A stretch of 64,000 bases of DNA from Moritella sp. 24 (GTDB lineage Bacteria; Pseudomonadota; Gammaproteobacteria; Enterobacterales; Moritellaceae), in NCBI RefSeq assembly GCF_018219155.1, contig NZ_CP056123.1, positions 868,001 through 932,000 of the forward strand, given 5' to 3'. Below, in pieces: positions 28,756 to 38,450 of the stretch. The stretch's first letter is position 1. Each line of letters starts with the position of its first letter. A program made the translations under genes and the position numbers. The notes beneath the pieces were generated by a model. That model saw only the letters and a program-made list of their open reading frames with translations. It was not told the origin of the DNA and did not search any database.

Positions 28756-29209
28756 ATTAGCATTATTGGGTGTGACTCTAGGTGGTCTATTAACAGGTTT
28801 TTTAATGAATCAGAATACAAGCTCGCTGGTGAGTGAACGCCTGAGTTCTGATACGCGAGTACATGTAACCACGAGCTTTGGTAAATCTTTAAATATTGAT
28901 ATTAATGCAGGGTTAGAGTTAAAAGACACTGGTCAATTTGAGTATTATATCGTGATACCGCGTGATATTGGTTTCTCTGCGGTCGGTGATTACCAGCTTG
29001 ATGATGGGTTATTGTCATTAAACATCACGAACAGCGAACCTTTATTAGGTGAATCGAGTAGTAAAGACCCATTGCAGTTATATGAGAAATTAGTCAGCCG
29101 CGCTGAAATGCATACCACTGAGAATATGATGGCGTTTAGACCGCAACATAATAAGGATGCTTTGCTACTATTTTCAGAGCGTGGAGCGTTTTATTTTAAG
29201 CCGCGATAA
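28748..29209 (+). CDS. ToxS-like periplasmic effector of the ToxR-like regulator
   Basis: About 153 residues. A one-helix membrane anchor at the N terminus (MNKLALLGVTLGGLLTGFLM) precedes a periplasmic domain. The end, DALLLFSERGAFYFKPR, resembles the C terminus of Vibrio ToxS (ALLLTSLDHGSTVLFRLS). The size, topology and position directly after a ToxR-like gene also match ToxS. The start is GTG 28748, six bases after a strong GGAGG that lies inside the upstream gene; the ATG at 28730 precedes that site and is less likely. Overlap of 8 bases indicates coupled translation. ToxS in vibrios stabilises ToxR and helps bind bile salts; whether this one does is inference. Confidence 0.7.
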   Translation: MNKLALLGVTLGGLLTGFLMNQNTSSLVSERLSSDTRVHVTTSFGKSLNIDINAGLELKDTGQFEYYIVIPRDIGFSAVGDYQLDDGLLSLNITNSEPLLGESSSKDPLQLYEKLVSRAEMHTTENMMAFRPQHNKDALLLFSERGAFYFKPR

Positions 29210-29225
29210 GAGCGGTGAGTGGAAT

Positions 29226-29269
29226 ACATACTAACTAGCCGGATGCACAATATAAGCTAGTTAGTATGT
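29226..29269. repeat. 14-bp perfect inverted repeat between convergent genes
   Basis: ACATACTAACTAGC (29226-29239) and its exact complement (29256-29269) are separated by 16 bases, midway between the ToxS-like gene and fadL. There is no T tract on either side, so it is either a terminator of the non-U-tract kind, an mRNA-end stem, or a protein site. Confidence 0.7.
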
Positions 29270-29290
29270 TCTTAAGGCAGGAGTAAATCG

Positions 29291-30493
29291 TTAAAACGAG
29301 TGGTTGTACTGCAAACCAAACAACCAAGCACTCGATTTTACAACACCATTAATACTGGATTCTGTTCCCGGTATGGTGGTGAGGCTTTCTTCGACCGTCG
29401 TATCTTCGGCGAGAATATAGCTAACCCCTAAATCAATGCTTTGTGAACGCGATATTTTATAAGTACTACCCAGTGATAACCAATGACGGCTAGCATCGGG
29501 AATCGAAAGGGACTCTAATGTATCGGTGGGTGCATGGTCGTACATGTAGCCTGCACGTAACTCCCATTCAGGGGACACATAATAAGTACTACCAATGGAT
29601 ATATGTCCCGCATCAGCCCATTCATAATCCTTAATGTTACTGTCGAATTCATCCGATGTTAACGAGTCAAACTCAGCCCATTGCACATATTGAACGCTGT
29701 AATGAAATGCTAATTGTGGCATAACTCTATGGTAGCCAGACAGTTCGATCATATCGGGCAAGGGGATATTGATACTGCTAGCGCTGCCTTCACCGGTCAT
29801 ATCTACATCGCCATTGGCTTCTAAATCTGGACTGTAACGGTAACTTAAACCAAGGCGATTATTTGCGTTAAACTCATAAGCGACGCCAAGATTAAAGCCG
29901 TAAGCGACGCCATCCGCTTCAACAGCAAGTAGGGCATCTCGAGATATTTGTCCTTCTCCGTGAATAATATCAAGTCCAGCACCTAGACTCAGTTTATCTG
30001 TCACCTGATAGGCAGCAGAAAGTGCGATATTGATGCTAGTTAGTGATGTTTCACCACCAAATTCACTGGCAACATAATCATCAGGAAATGCGATGTTAGT
30101 GGCAAAGTTAGAGTAGATGCCTGCACCGAGCGTTAAATCGGAATCCGCAATGGGATGTACATAATAAAAGTTGGGGATGAAGGCGTTATTGGCAATATCA
30201 TCAACATTTGCATCCACAGTATCACCAAACATAGGTGTATAAGAGGCGTCCGTGATATTCACATCTGTTACCACTCCGATGGCACCAACAGAAAGTGAAG
30301 GCTGATCAAATAAAGCCATTGCTGCACTATTCTTTGCCATCACTGAAGCATTGTCGGCAATAATACCATCACCTGCAAATGCTCGGCCTAAGCCTGTTGC
30401 GGATTGTGCATTAAGTTGAAAACCTGCTGCGTAAGCTTGGTTGCCTATACAGGCTAACAAAATGATTGGATAAGCTCGACGTAAGTGTCTCAT
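29291..30493 (-). CDS. fadL: FadL/OmpP1-family outer-membrane fatty-acid channel
   Basis: A 400-residue outer-membrane beta-barrel. The signal peptide ends at QAYA (about residue 22) and the mature protein opens with the FadL motif AGFQLNAQSATGLGRAFAGDG, then IADNASVMAKNSAAMALFD, the hatch region of the family. The barrel ends with the terminal Phe (QYNHSF) needed for BAM insertion. It transports long-chain fatty acids. It overlaps the stop of volA by 4 bases (ATGA), so the two are translated together. In Vibrio cholerae, VolA releases fatty acids from lysophospholipid at the surface and FadL imports them; the same gene pair here supports the same job. Confidence 0.9.
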   Translation of the reverse strand: MRHLRRAYPIILLACIGNQAYAAGFQLNAQSATGLGRAFAGDGIIADNASVMAKNSAAMALFDQPSLSVGAIGVVTDVNITDASYTPMFGDTVDANVDDIANNAFIPNFYYVHPIADSDLTLGAGIYSNFATNIAFPDDYVASEFGGETSLTSINIALSAAYQVTDKLSLGAGLDIIHGEGQISRDALLAVEADGVAYGFNLGVAYEFNANNRLGLSYRYSPDLEANGDVDMTGEGSASSINIPLPDMIELSGYHRVMPQLAFHYSVQYVQWAEFDSLTSDEFDSNIKDYEWADAGHISIGSTYYVSPEWELRAGYMYDHAPTDTLESLSIPDASRHWLSLGSTYKISRSQSIDLGVSYILAEDTTVEESLTTIPGTESSINGVVKSSAWLFGLQYNHSF

Positions 30494-32676
30494 TGGGTAA
30501 CCTCTGCTTCGATATGGGTGAGATCGTCAATATCGGTCTTATAACCATTTGACTCGATCATGCTGCTAATCGCTATTTGTTGTGTGGTTGTGGCTTTACG
30601 CACCTCACCTAAATCAGATACTCCTGGTGCGCCACTTTCGTCCATTGGACCTTCATAAGCGAAAAGGTAAGTACCGTGGCCACCAACGGTTGCGCGAATA
30701 ATTCCTCGAATTTTACCTAGTTCGCCTGAACCACCTTGGGTGCTATCTCGGATATCATCTAGCTGCAGTGCTTTGATGAGCGGATCTGTGCCTGTTAACG
30801 TATTATCTGGGCTATTGTTTGGTACCACGTAATCAGGCATATATTCACCAATTTCGCAGGTGTCACCACAAGTACCGACAGCTTCGATTAATAATGTTGG
30901 CTGTTGGTTTACGACCTGACGACGGGTAAAGTTGGCAGGATCTGCACTATCAACACTGCTTTGTACACCTTGTTTAAAGCTCGGCATAATTAATGCGTAG
31001 ATATCATTTTCAAGCTGGGTAACGACGTTAGCGTTATGTGTTGATTGTGCACTGAATTCTCGTAATGCTAAAATGCACTCTTCGTTGGTGTTAGTGATAT
31101 CGCATTGTTCAGGAATAACTGTTTCAGCAATACCGCGTTGAATATCGGGTGATTTTTTTACTGATTCTTCAGTCTCTGGTCCAAGTAGATCTGAGGTTAA
31201 AACGAGGTTTACTAAGCCTTGTCCGGGAACGACAAAGTTAACTGTTTTATATGACAGGTCCACCGTTCTCGCTAATGGCTGGATAGTGCTTTGCGACATC
31301 TCGGTCACCATCACAGACACAATGCCACCAAGAGAATGACCAATAAGATGAGTATTGGTTTCATCAGCCCAAGGTGCGTTGATTAATGCATTACGTAAAC
31401 TGAGGTTGTCAGATACCGCTTGGTTTAAGTTACCTCTGAGAGTGAGGGGGGAGCTGATATTAATAAAGTCTGCCTTGTTAATTTCAGCGCCAATCTCATT
31501 TCCTTCATCATCAAGTAAGATCCGTTCGCCGTGGTAAGGCATATCAATAGCAACAACCAAATAACCAGCATCGGTGTAATCTTGTGCCATTAATGATGCA
31601 GTGCCTTTATTGGCTGTTACGCCATGGATAAATTGCACGACAGGTAGCTTGCGGTAACCCCAGTTTTTCGGTGCATAAATATCGACATTAATCGTTAACT
31701 CTGTAGAAGAGGGTAGGCTGTTATCCTGTGTTAAGTGTTCACTTGTATCATTTTCAGGTCTCATCCAACGGTATAGATCTGGGCATGAACCGATAGGATC
31801 AAACTCATCCACTAAGCAGGCTTCTTTTTCACTCAATGGTTCTGGAGTGCCACCGTGAAAAGGCAAGTAGTAGGGCAGGGTTAGCTCAGCAGTATAGGTA
31901 TCATAGTTACGTCCATCAGTGTTGACAGGCGTGAGGTCTCCGAGTGCTGCGGATTTATTATTTTCAATGATGCTATCTAATATGGCATAAGTATTTTGAG
32001 TCGTGAATTGCGCTGCGTAAACTATCTCACCTTGGATAGTGGTGCCAGCCGCTGCTTTTGCTGCCTGTATTTGTGCTTGTACGCGTTGCTCTTGCTCCGT
32101 TAATGTTGCTGGTGCTATATCGGGATTCATTAACGCTGTAAATGCAGGGTCGGCTTGTAGTTGTGTGCCATCTGAGGTTTCTATCTGATCATTGACGAGT
32201 AAGAAATATGTACTTTTTTCTTCTAGTGTCGCGGTACATTCAATTTGGATATTTTCACTGGTTGAAGATATATTCGTTTCAACAGGGGTGCCATCTTCTT
32301 TTATTAAGATGACATTATTCGCTAATGTCATTGAATTCAGTGGGTATCTTTCTTTACCACTTAAGGTCGAAATTGGAATTTGCATTGGCTCTGTACATAA
32401 CCCCCAACCATCGAGCGCAGCATAAACGGTGTCAGAACTGCGATAAAAATTCTCTCTATCGATTCCGGTTACCTCGTCTTCACCTGGTAATGATATTGTT
32501 GAGTCAATATCGTAGCCATAACCGTCGTTAGGCATAGGTAGTGCAGTAACTGAGAATGGCACATACATATCAATAGGTGCTTGGTGGCTTTCTTCATCTG
32601 ATTGGCATGCACTTATTGCGATGCAGCCTATAAAGACACCAGCATAGCGCCTTAAATTTATTAACGTCATTGTCAT
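30490..32676 (-). CDS. volA: VolA/Pla-1-type surface lysophospholipase (lipoprotein)
   Basis: A 728-residue lipoprotein (lipobox ISAC, lipidated Cys about residue 24) of the VolA/Pla-1/cef extracellular lipase family. The N-terminal domain (FSVTALPMPNDGYGYD ... GWGLCTEPMQIPIS) precedes an alpha/beta-hydrolase domain with VVQFIHGVTANKGT, LVVAIDMPYHGERIL and the nucleophile elbow GHSLGG with Ser448. A catalytic His is plausible in GGHGTYLF near residue 695. VolA cleaves acyl chains from lysophosphatidylcholine on the outer membrane surface. It is the first gene of a two-gene unit with fadL on the minus strand. ATG at 32676 is preceded by a weak GGAAC; a second ATG two codons later is possible. 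Confidence 0.88.
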   Translation of the reverse strand: MTMTLINLRRYAGVFIGCIAISACQSDEESHQAPIDMYVPFSVTALPMPNDGYGYDIDSTISLPGEDEVTGIDRENFYRSSDTVYAALDGWGLCTEPMQIPISTLSGKERYPLNSMTLANNVILIKEDGTPVETNISSTSENIQIECTATLEEKSTYFLLVNDQIETSDGTQLQADPAFTALMNPDIAPATLTEQEQRVQAQIQAAKAAAGTTIQGEIVYAAQFTTQNTYAILDSIIENNKSAALGDLTPVNTDGRNYDTYTAELTLPYYLPFHGGTPEPLSEKEACLVDEFDPIGSCPDLYRWMRPENDTSEHLTQDNSLPSSTELTINVDIYAPKNWGYRKLPVVQFIHGVTANKGTASLMAQDYTDAGYLVVAIDMPYHGERILLDDEGNEIGAEINKADFINISSPLTLRGNLNQAVSDNLSLRNALINAPWADETNTHLIGHSLGGIVSVMVTEMSQSTIQPLARTVDLSYKTVNFVVPGQGLVNLVLTSDLLGPETEESVKKSPDIQRGIAETVIPEQCDITNTNEECILALREFSAQSTHNANVVTQLENDIYALIMPSFKQGVQSSVDSADPANFTRRQVVNQQPTLLIEAVGTCGDTCEIGEYMPDYVVPNNSPDNTLTGTDPLIKALQLDDIRDSTQGGSGELGKIRGIIRATVGGHGTYLFAYEGPMDESGAPGVSDLGEVRKATTTQQIAISSMIESNGYKTDIDDLTHIEAEVTQ

Positions 32677-32940
32677 TGTTCCATGTTGAGTTTCGTGTCA
32701 GGTCGTCACTTTTGCTCAAAAACCACAAACACCCTAATAATTAAGTATTATTATGTATAATTAAGGTTATTAATGCTTTATTGTGTTACGAGTATTTATG
32801 GTGTAACCGACTGTTTATTATTGATTTACATTTTTCTGGCTGCTTTGTTAAATATCAATATCAACATTGTTATTTTGACTGCCGCGAGTGTGATTAATAT
32901 GGGAATAAGCACGTTTTAAATGGATAGGAAGGGATTCAGA

Positions 32941-35736
32941 TTGAATTATTCGAAAGTATGTATGGGATTTGTTTTTACTTTAGTGGCCGGTTGTAACTCT
33001 GACTCAGGTGAAGAAAATGCACCTATTCCGCCGACGGCAATTGAGCAAGCGCTAGCAACGGCTGATGTTAGCTATATTGATGATGCTTCATCTATCGTGC
33101 TTGAAATGAACAGTATTGTTAATCAAGAATTGCAAGCGGAGCAGGCCATAAAACAAGCCCTGTTTAATATTCCTAATGGCGTCGTGAATGGCGATTCATT
33201 GACGAATTTAACGTGGTGGCCAACCCATGATGCCGCAGCATTTAAAAATACCTATGGCGTTAATTACTCTGTTATTGAGTCGAACGCGATTATTCCCGAA
33301 AATGATGATGGCAGCCGAACCCCTGAAGCTTTACCTGTCGCAATTGCAGGACAATATAAACAGCAAGGTCGTTACTTAGCATTAAATTCAAATCCGTTTC
33401 GTAATGTGGGGAGAAATGAAAATGCACTGAATACAGAGATGGAATCATGGCTAAAAAACACCGTGAGTTGGTTATCTCAACGTGATGATTTTTCGTCAGA
33501 TACACCGCTTAATATTGTGATGTCTCAACTAGATGATTCCTATTATTTTAAAGATAGAACGCTGACGCGTAAATGGTTTGATGAACAGTATCCAGATAAG
33601 GTGACTTATAATGCTGGGCAATCCTGTGATGGACCAACATTGGCGAGTTGTATTACAGAAGAGACTGATTTAGTTATTCTGTCGCAGTATATGGGGTCAC
33701 TAACTGACGAGCAAGTAGAGGATTATGTCGCTCAAGTAGAGACGTTACTCGCACAGGGTACACCTGTATTATATGTTCATCACGACGGTAACCTTAAACC
33801 ATTAGGAAAAGCGTTATTTGAGTTACTGAATATTACCTATATAGGCGATAACTATTGGCGAAAGTTTGGTACTAACGCCTTTAATGTTATGGATACTTAC
33901 CAAACGATACCTGCTGATATTGAGAAACAAATAGCGTTATTCAATCGTCTGGATACGAATAGCTTTACTGTTGATTTATCGCTATGTGATGATCATAAGT
34001 GTGAACCAGAGTCACTGATGGATGAACAGTTTTATCAAGCGGCAAGCAGTATTAAAGCCAAAATAGATAGTTTTGATAAAAGTAAAAAAGCGTTGTTTAC
34101 GACAGACGATTTTAAATATCAAAAACTACAGATATTACTCGCAGATAAATATCGCCAAGATACCGTATTCCCCATGAATAGAGCAGATACGAATGCTAAC
34201 GTATTCTTACGCTCATTATTCAGCGATTACGTGTTATTTAACAACCGTCTTATTAATGCCGCGCAAGCTGATTTAGGTAATTTTAGTCGTAGTGATTTTT
34301 CACATATAACACCAGTGGATAAGCAAATAAGTTTAACGACACGTGGTGCTTTTCAAGCCGCAGGTGTTTACATGTTGCCGGGGAAAACGGTGACGATCAG
34401 CCGTAATGATAGCCTTGACGTTAATACCAGTATTTTTATTAATACGCTACGTAGTGGTTCAACTCATGAGTTTTTACTAAAAGATGGCTATAGCCGTCCA
34501 AAGTTCATTAAATCTCAGGCTTACAGTATTGCATCTGGAGAAACGTTGACACTGACATCTGCCTACGGGGGCCTATTGCAAGTTGGTTTTGATACTAAAA
34601 CAAATGTTGAGGCGCAAGACCCAACTGCGCAGGTTAATTTTATCTTTGCCAATGTCGGGTTACATCCAGTATGGCGTAATGACAGTGATAGTGAATCATT
34701 TGTACAGCAATTAGCTGCCAATCAATATGACTGGGCTGAGTTTATTACCGCTAATTTTCAAGTGCATTCAACCCGCAGTAAAATGTTAAAGACGATGAGT
34801 GACCCAACTTGGTCTGATTTATCCCTGTTGGCATCAACGACTCAAAAATATACTCACGGTTATGAAAAAGCATTGGGTGGTTTTGAAGGTCCGAATATTG
34901 AAGAGTTAAGCGAAGTTGTTAATTTTGCCAATGCGAAAGGGTTAGCACTTGCATATAAAGATCAAATTCATCACTTTAATGCAGATCGCGCAACTTGCGG
35001 TTCGGGGTGCTCGGGTAACCCTTACGATGCGAATTGGCAGTTTAATCCATTAGGCCACGGTGACTTACATGAGATTGGCCATACACAGGAAAGTGGCCGT
35101 TTTCGGTTCACGGGTTGGGATTCACATTCAACCACCAATTATTACTCTTACTTCACTAAGTTCATGAACTATAAAAAAACGGGTAATGCGCCTACTTGTC
35201 AAAAGCTGAAGTTTGAAACGATGTTTAACCATTTAAAGGCGAGTAAACAGCAGGGAGTTGATTCATACCAATATATGCAGGATTTAGCCTTAAACAGTTG
35301 GTCGAATGGTGCCATGATTATGATCCAAGCAATGATGGGCGCACAAAATGAAGGTACGCTGACGACTGGCTGGCATTTGATTGCTCGATTGCACGTACTG
35401 GATCGTAATTTTACGACTGCAGTGAAGAAAGAGACAACTTGGTTAGCTGCGCGTGATGTACTTGGCTTCAGTCAATATAGTCAGTCAGAAGCGAAATCAA
35501 TCGGCAAGAATGAATGGTTAGCGATTGCCATATCAACGGCGATTGAACGTGATGTCGTTGACTTCAGTACTATGTGGGGCCTTGCTATAGACGATAAAGC
35601 CAAGGCGCAGCTCGCTGCAACGCACACAGATAAACTACCGTTGAGTTTCTACGCCTCAGACAATAATGGTGGCTATTGTATGGACTTAGCACAACCGAAA
35701 ATAGCGCTGAGTGCTGATATGGTGTGGCCTTACTAA
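32941..35736 (+). CDS. ImpA/M60-type zinc metalloprotease lipoprotein
   Basis: About 931 residues. A short signal with lipobox LVAGC near the N terminus is followed by a Ser/Asp/Glu-rich stretch and a long N-terminal region (to about 440) with NLTWWPTHDAAAF, LYVHHDGNLKPLG and DDFKYQKLQILLADKYRQD. The catalytic gluzincin part has HEIGH (His710) in GHGDLHEIGHTQES. M60-like proteases use HExxH with a downstream Glu and often cleave mucin-type glycoproteins (SslE/YghJ, AcfD, ImpA); substrate here is not known. TTG 32941 is chosen because AGGAAGGG (32926-32933) lies 7 bases before it; the in-frame ATG at 32920 precedes that site. It is divergent from volA, 264 bases apart. Confidence 0.8.
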   Translation: MNYSKVCMGFVFTLVAGCNSDSGEENAPIPPTAIEQALATADVSYIDDASSIVLEMNSIVNQELQAEQAIKQALFNIPNGVVNGDSLTNLTWWPTHDAAAFKNTYGVNYSVIESNAIIPENDDGSRTPEALPVAIAGQYKQQGRYLALNSNPFRNVGRNENALNTEMESWLKNTVSWLSQRDDFSSDTPLNIVMSQLDDSYYFKDRTLTRKWFDEQYPDKVTYNAGQSCDGPTLASCITEETDLVILSQYMGSLTDEQVEDYVAQVETLLAQGTPVLYVHHDGNLKPLGKALFELLNITYIGDNYWRKFGTNAFNVMDTYQTIPADIEKQIALFNRLDTNSFTVDLSLCDDHKCEPESLMDEQFYQAASSIKAKIDSFDKSKKALFTTDDFKYQKLQILLADKYRQDTVFPMNRADTNANVFLRSLFSDYVLFNNRLINAAQADLGNFSRSDFSHITPVDKQISLTTRGAFQAAGVYMLPGKTVTISRNDSLDVNTSIFINTLRSGSTHEFLLKDGYSRPKFIKSQAYSIASGETLTLTSAYGGLLQVGFDTKTNVEAQDPTAQVNFIFANVGLHPVWRNDSDSESFVQQLAANQYDWAEFITANFQVHSTRSKMLKTMSDPTWSDLSLLASTTQKYTHGYEKALGGFEGPNIEELSEVVNFANAKGLALAYKDQIHHFNADRATCGSGCSGNPYDANWQFNPLGHGDLHEIGHTQESGRFRFTGWDSHSTTNYYSYFTKFMNYKKTGNAPTCQKLKFETMFNHLKASKQQGVDSYQYMQDLALNSWSNGAMIMIQAMMGAQNEGTLTTGWHLIARLHVLDRNFTTAVKKETTWLAARDVLGFSQYSQSEAKSIGKNEWLAIAISTAIERDVVDFSTMWGLAIDDKAKAQLAATHTDKLPLSFYASDNNGGYCMDLAQPKIALSADMVWPY

Positions 35737-35798
35737 TCTCATCTCTTTGATGCGGTGTGATTTATGCTATTATCTCTATAAATTACACTGCATTGTAG

Positions 35799-36401
<603 letters not shown>

Positions 36402-36575
36402 CTTAGTATAGGTAGTAGCGCGCTATATTCAGTTGGGCATTCATTTTGTAAAAAGAATGCTCGCTGACGATTGAATAGCGATCGATTTGTTCTTGAACGT
36501 GATATTTGGCGTCTCGGTGTTTTTATTTTTAATCTTGCTCTTTTCTTTAGCATCTTGTTATCCTTAAGTTTCTCT

Positions 36576-36598
36576 GCCTAGTCCTAGGCGTATTTTTT
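36576..36598 (+). terminator. Possible tadA terminator
   Basis: A short stem GCCTA-gtcc-TAGGC is followed by GTATTTTTT. The stem is only 5 bp, so this is tentative. An upstream GCATTC/GAATGC dyad (about 36437-36464) has no T tract. Confidence 0.45.
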
Positions 36599-36692
36599 AT
36601 CGTAATCTTTATTTTCATTAACATTACAGTAATATAAATAATATGCACATGAAACTTTTATGTCAGTTTTATATACATAATGTGACACACGG

Positions 36693-38162
36693 TTACTGTT
36701 GTTCTACCTCTTTGGTGTCTAGCATTTGTTCTGTCTTCGTTGAAACTTCAAAGCTGACATCACGCGCGACTTGCTCAGTCATATTAATTTGGTCATCAAA
36801 CCAACGTAAGCTATCGTAATACTTACGAATGTTACTCACATACTTAACCGCCTCGTTTCCTCGAGCATAACCAAATCGCGTATATTTATACCATTTAGGC
36901 TTTTGCAGTAGAGGGATAATCTCTTTTACTTCAGCCCAACTGTTTTCATTACCACCTAGCTTTTCGGTGATTTTCCTTGCATCGATAAGGTGGCTATAAC
37001 CTATATTATAGGCGGCTAATGCAAACCAAGGCTTTTCATGCTCAGAAATTGTATCGGGTAAACGATTAATTAATTTTGCTAAGTAGGCTGATCCAGCTCG
37101 AACACTTTGTTCGGCATCAATACGAGAGGTCACACCAAATTCTCTGGCTGTTGGCCAAGTCAGCATCATCATACCGCGTACACCAGTGGGAGAGCGGGCT
37201 TTTGGATTCCAGTGGGACTCTTGGTAACTGACTGCAGCCAGTAAACGCCAGTCTAACTCTCCAGCATATTGACGGAACAGCCCTTCATACTTAGGCAGTT
37301 GAGAGTCAACACGACGTAAGAATGTACGTGTATCAACAAAATCAAATGTATCAATGTGGCCAAAATATTTCTCTTGCAGCTGTTCCATTGTTCCGGTGAC
37401 TTGTTGCAAGGTGAAGAAGGCGAGTACAGCATTGGCTAACGAATCATCGTTGTTTTTATCCATTAACCAAACCACATCGAGATCATCTTCTAATACAAAC
37501 GCTTTGTTTAAGTGTGGGTAATAATATTGATGTTGAGATAATGACGTATCATCGGCAATCGCAAGCTTGATATTACCTGCTTCTAAATTACTGAATAAAA
37601 TATCTTCGTCAGGTAAGGTTTTGTAAGTCAGATTCAATTCTGGGTAATCACGTTGCAGCTTTTGCACGTACTCTTCATGGCTTGAACTTTTTACCACATA
37701 AATAGGATCGACTACTTGCTGTAAATTACGCGGTCTTAAACTGCCTTTACGATAAATGAGTAATTGTTTTACTTGATAGTAGCTTGGACCCATTCGATAT
37801 TCGGTTAAGCGTTTTTCGGTACGTGTTAAACCGGCGGCAGATAATGCAATTGGTTTATCTTCCGTACTTTCTGCTTCAAGCATATTTTTAAGAGAATGAT
37901 GCGGGTGAAGCACTAATTTGACACCGAGGTAATCACTAAACTGTTTTAATAATTCATACTCTAGCCCCGTGGGTTTGTTACCCTCAAGGTAGTAGTTAGC
38001 AGGGCCGTAGATGGTTTTTACGTGTAGTTCGCCTTTGTCTTGTATTTTTTCTAACTGGGTTCGGTCATCTTTTTCTTGGATGCAGCCAGACACAACCAGG
38101 CTTAGCGTAATAACTAAGCTGGCTTTTAAAAAAAATTGAAAGCGTGCGAAAAATACCTGCAA
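36693..38162 (-). CDS. mltF: Membrane-bound lytic murein transglycosylase F
   Basis: A 489-residue bifunctional protein. An N-terminal hydrophobic segment with a lipobox-like VSGC (about residues 24-27) is followed by a family 3 solute-binding-like regulatory domain (about 40-270: GELHVKTIYGPANYYLEGN, GLEYELLKQFSDYLGVKL) and an SLT lysozyme-like domain (about 290-450) with catalytic Glu315 in YQESHW, GVRGMMMLT and FALAAYNIGYSH. Length and order match E. coli MltF, which cleaves peptidoglycan with anhydro-muramyl ends. E. coli MltF has no lipobox. The start is TTG 38162 with AGAGG 8 bases upstream on the minus strand. It is divergent from purL, as in E. coli. Confidence 0.95.
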   Translation of the reverse strand: MQVFFARFQFFLKASLVITLSLVVSGCIQEKDDRTQLEKIQDKGELHVKTIYGPANYYLEGNKPTGLEYELLKQFSDYLGVKLVLHPHHSLKNMLEAESTEDKPIALSAAGLTRTEKRLTEYRMGPSYYQVKQLLIYRKGSLRPRNLQQVVDPIYVVKSSSHEEYVQKLQRDYPELNLTYKTLPDEDILFSNLEAGNIKLAIADDTSLSQHQYYYPHLNKAFVLEDDLDVVWLMDKNNDDSLANAVLAFFTLQQVTGTMEQLQEKYFGHIDTFDFVDTRTFLRRVDSQLPKYEGLFRQYAGELDWRLLAAVSYQESHWNPKARSPTGVRGMMMLTWPTAREFGVTSRIDAEQSVRAGSAYLAKLINRLPDTISEHEKPWFALAAYNIGYSHLIDARKITEKLGGNENSWAEVKEIIPLLQKPKWYKYTRFGYARGNEAVKYVSNIRKYYDSLRWFDDQINMTEQVARDVSFEVSTKTEQMLDTKEVEQQ

Positions 38163-38450
38163 GTAATAACCTCTAGTATGAAAGTATAAATATATATATT
38201 GGATCTATCTTTATAGCGTTTTAGTTGTGATTACACAATACTTAATGATAATTAACTGTACAAAAAAACAGTACTTATGTCTATGTTAAATAACAATGTT
38301 ATCAATAGTGTTAACGATGTTATCGGCTAAAGATAAAAAAAAGTTATTAGTAAATTAACTTGTTGTTCATGTAACGCTATCGTTATTGTCATAATTTGCA
38401 TATAATACTCGGGATTTTTCCCCAGTAACCCTTTTAGTGAGAAAAAGTTA

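Noticed and set aside
38163-38450. PurR operator or promoter before purL
   Set aside because: TATAAT at 38401 lacks a fitting -35 and no PUR-box dyad was convincing.
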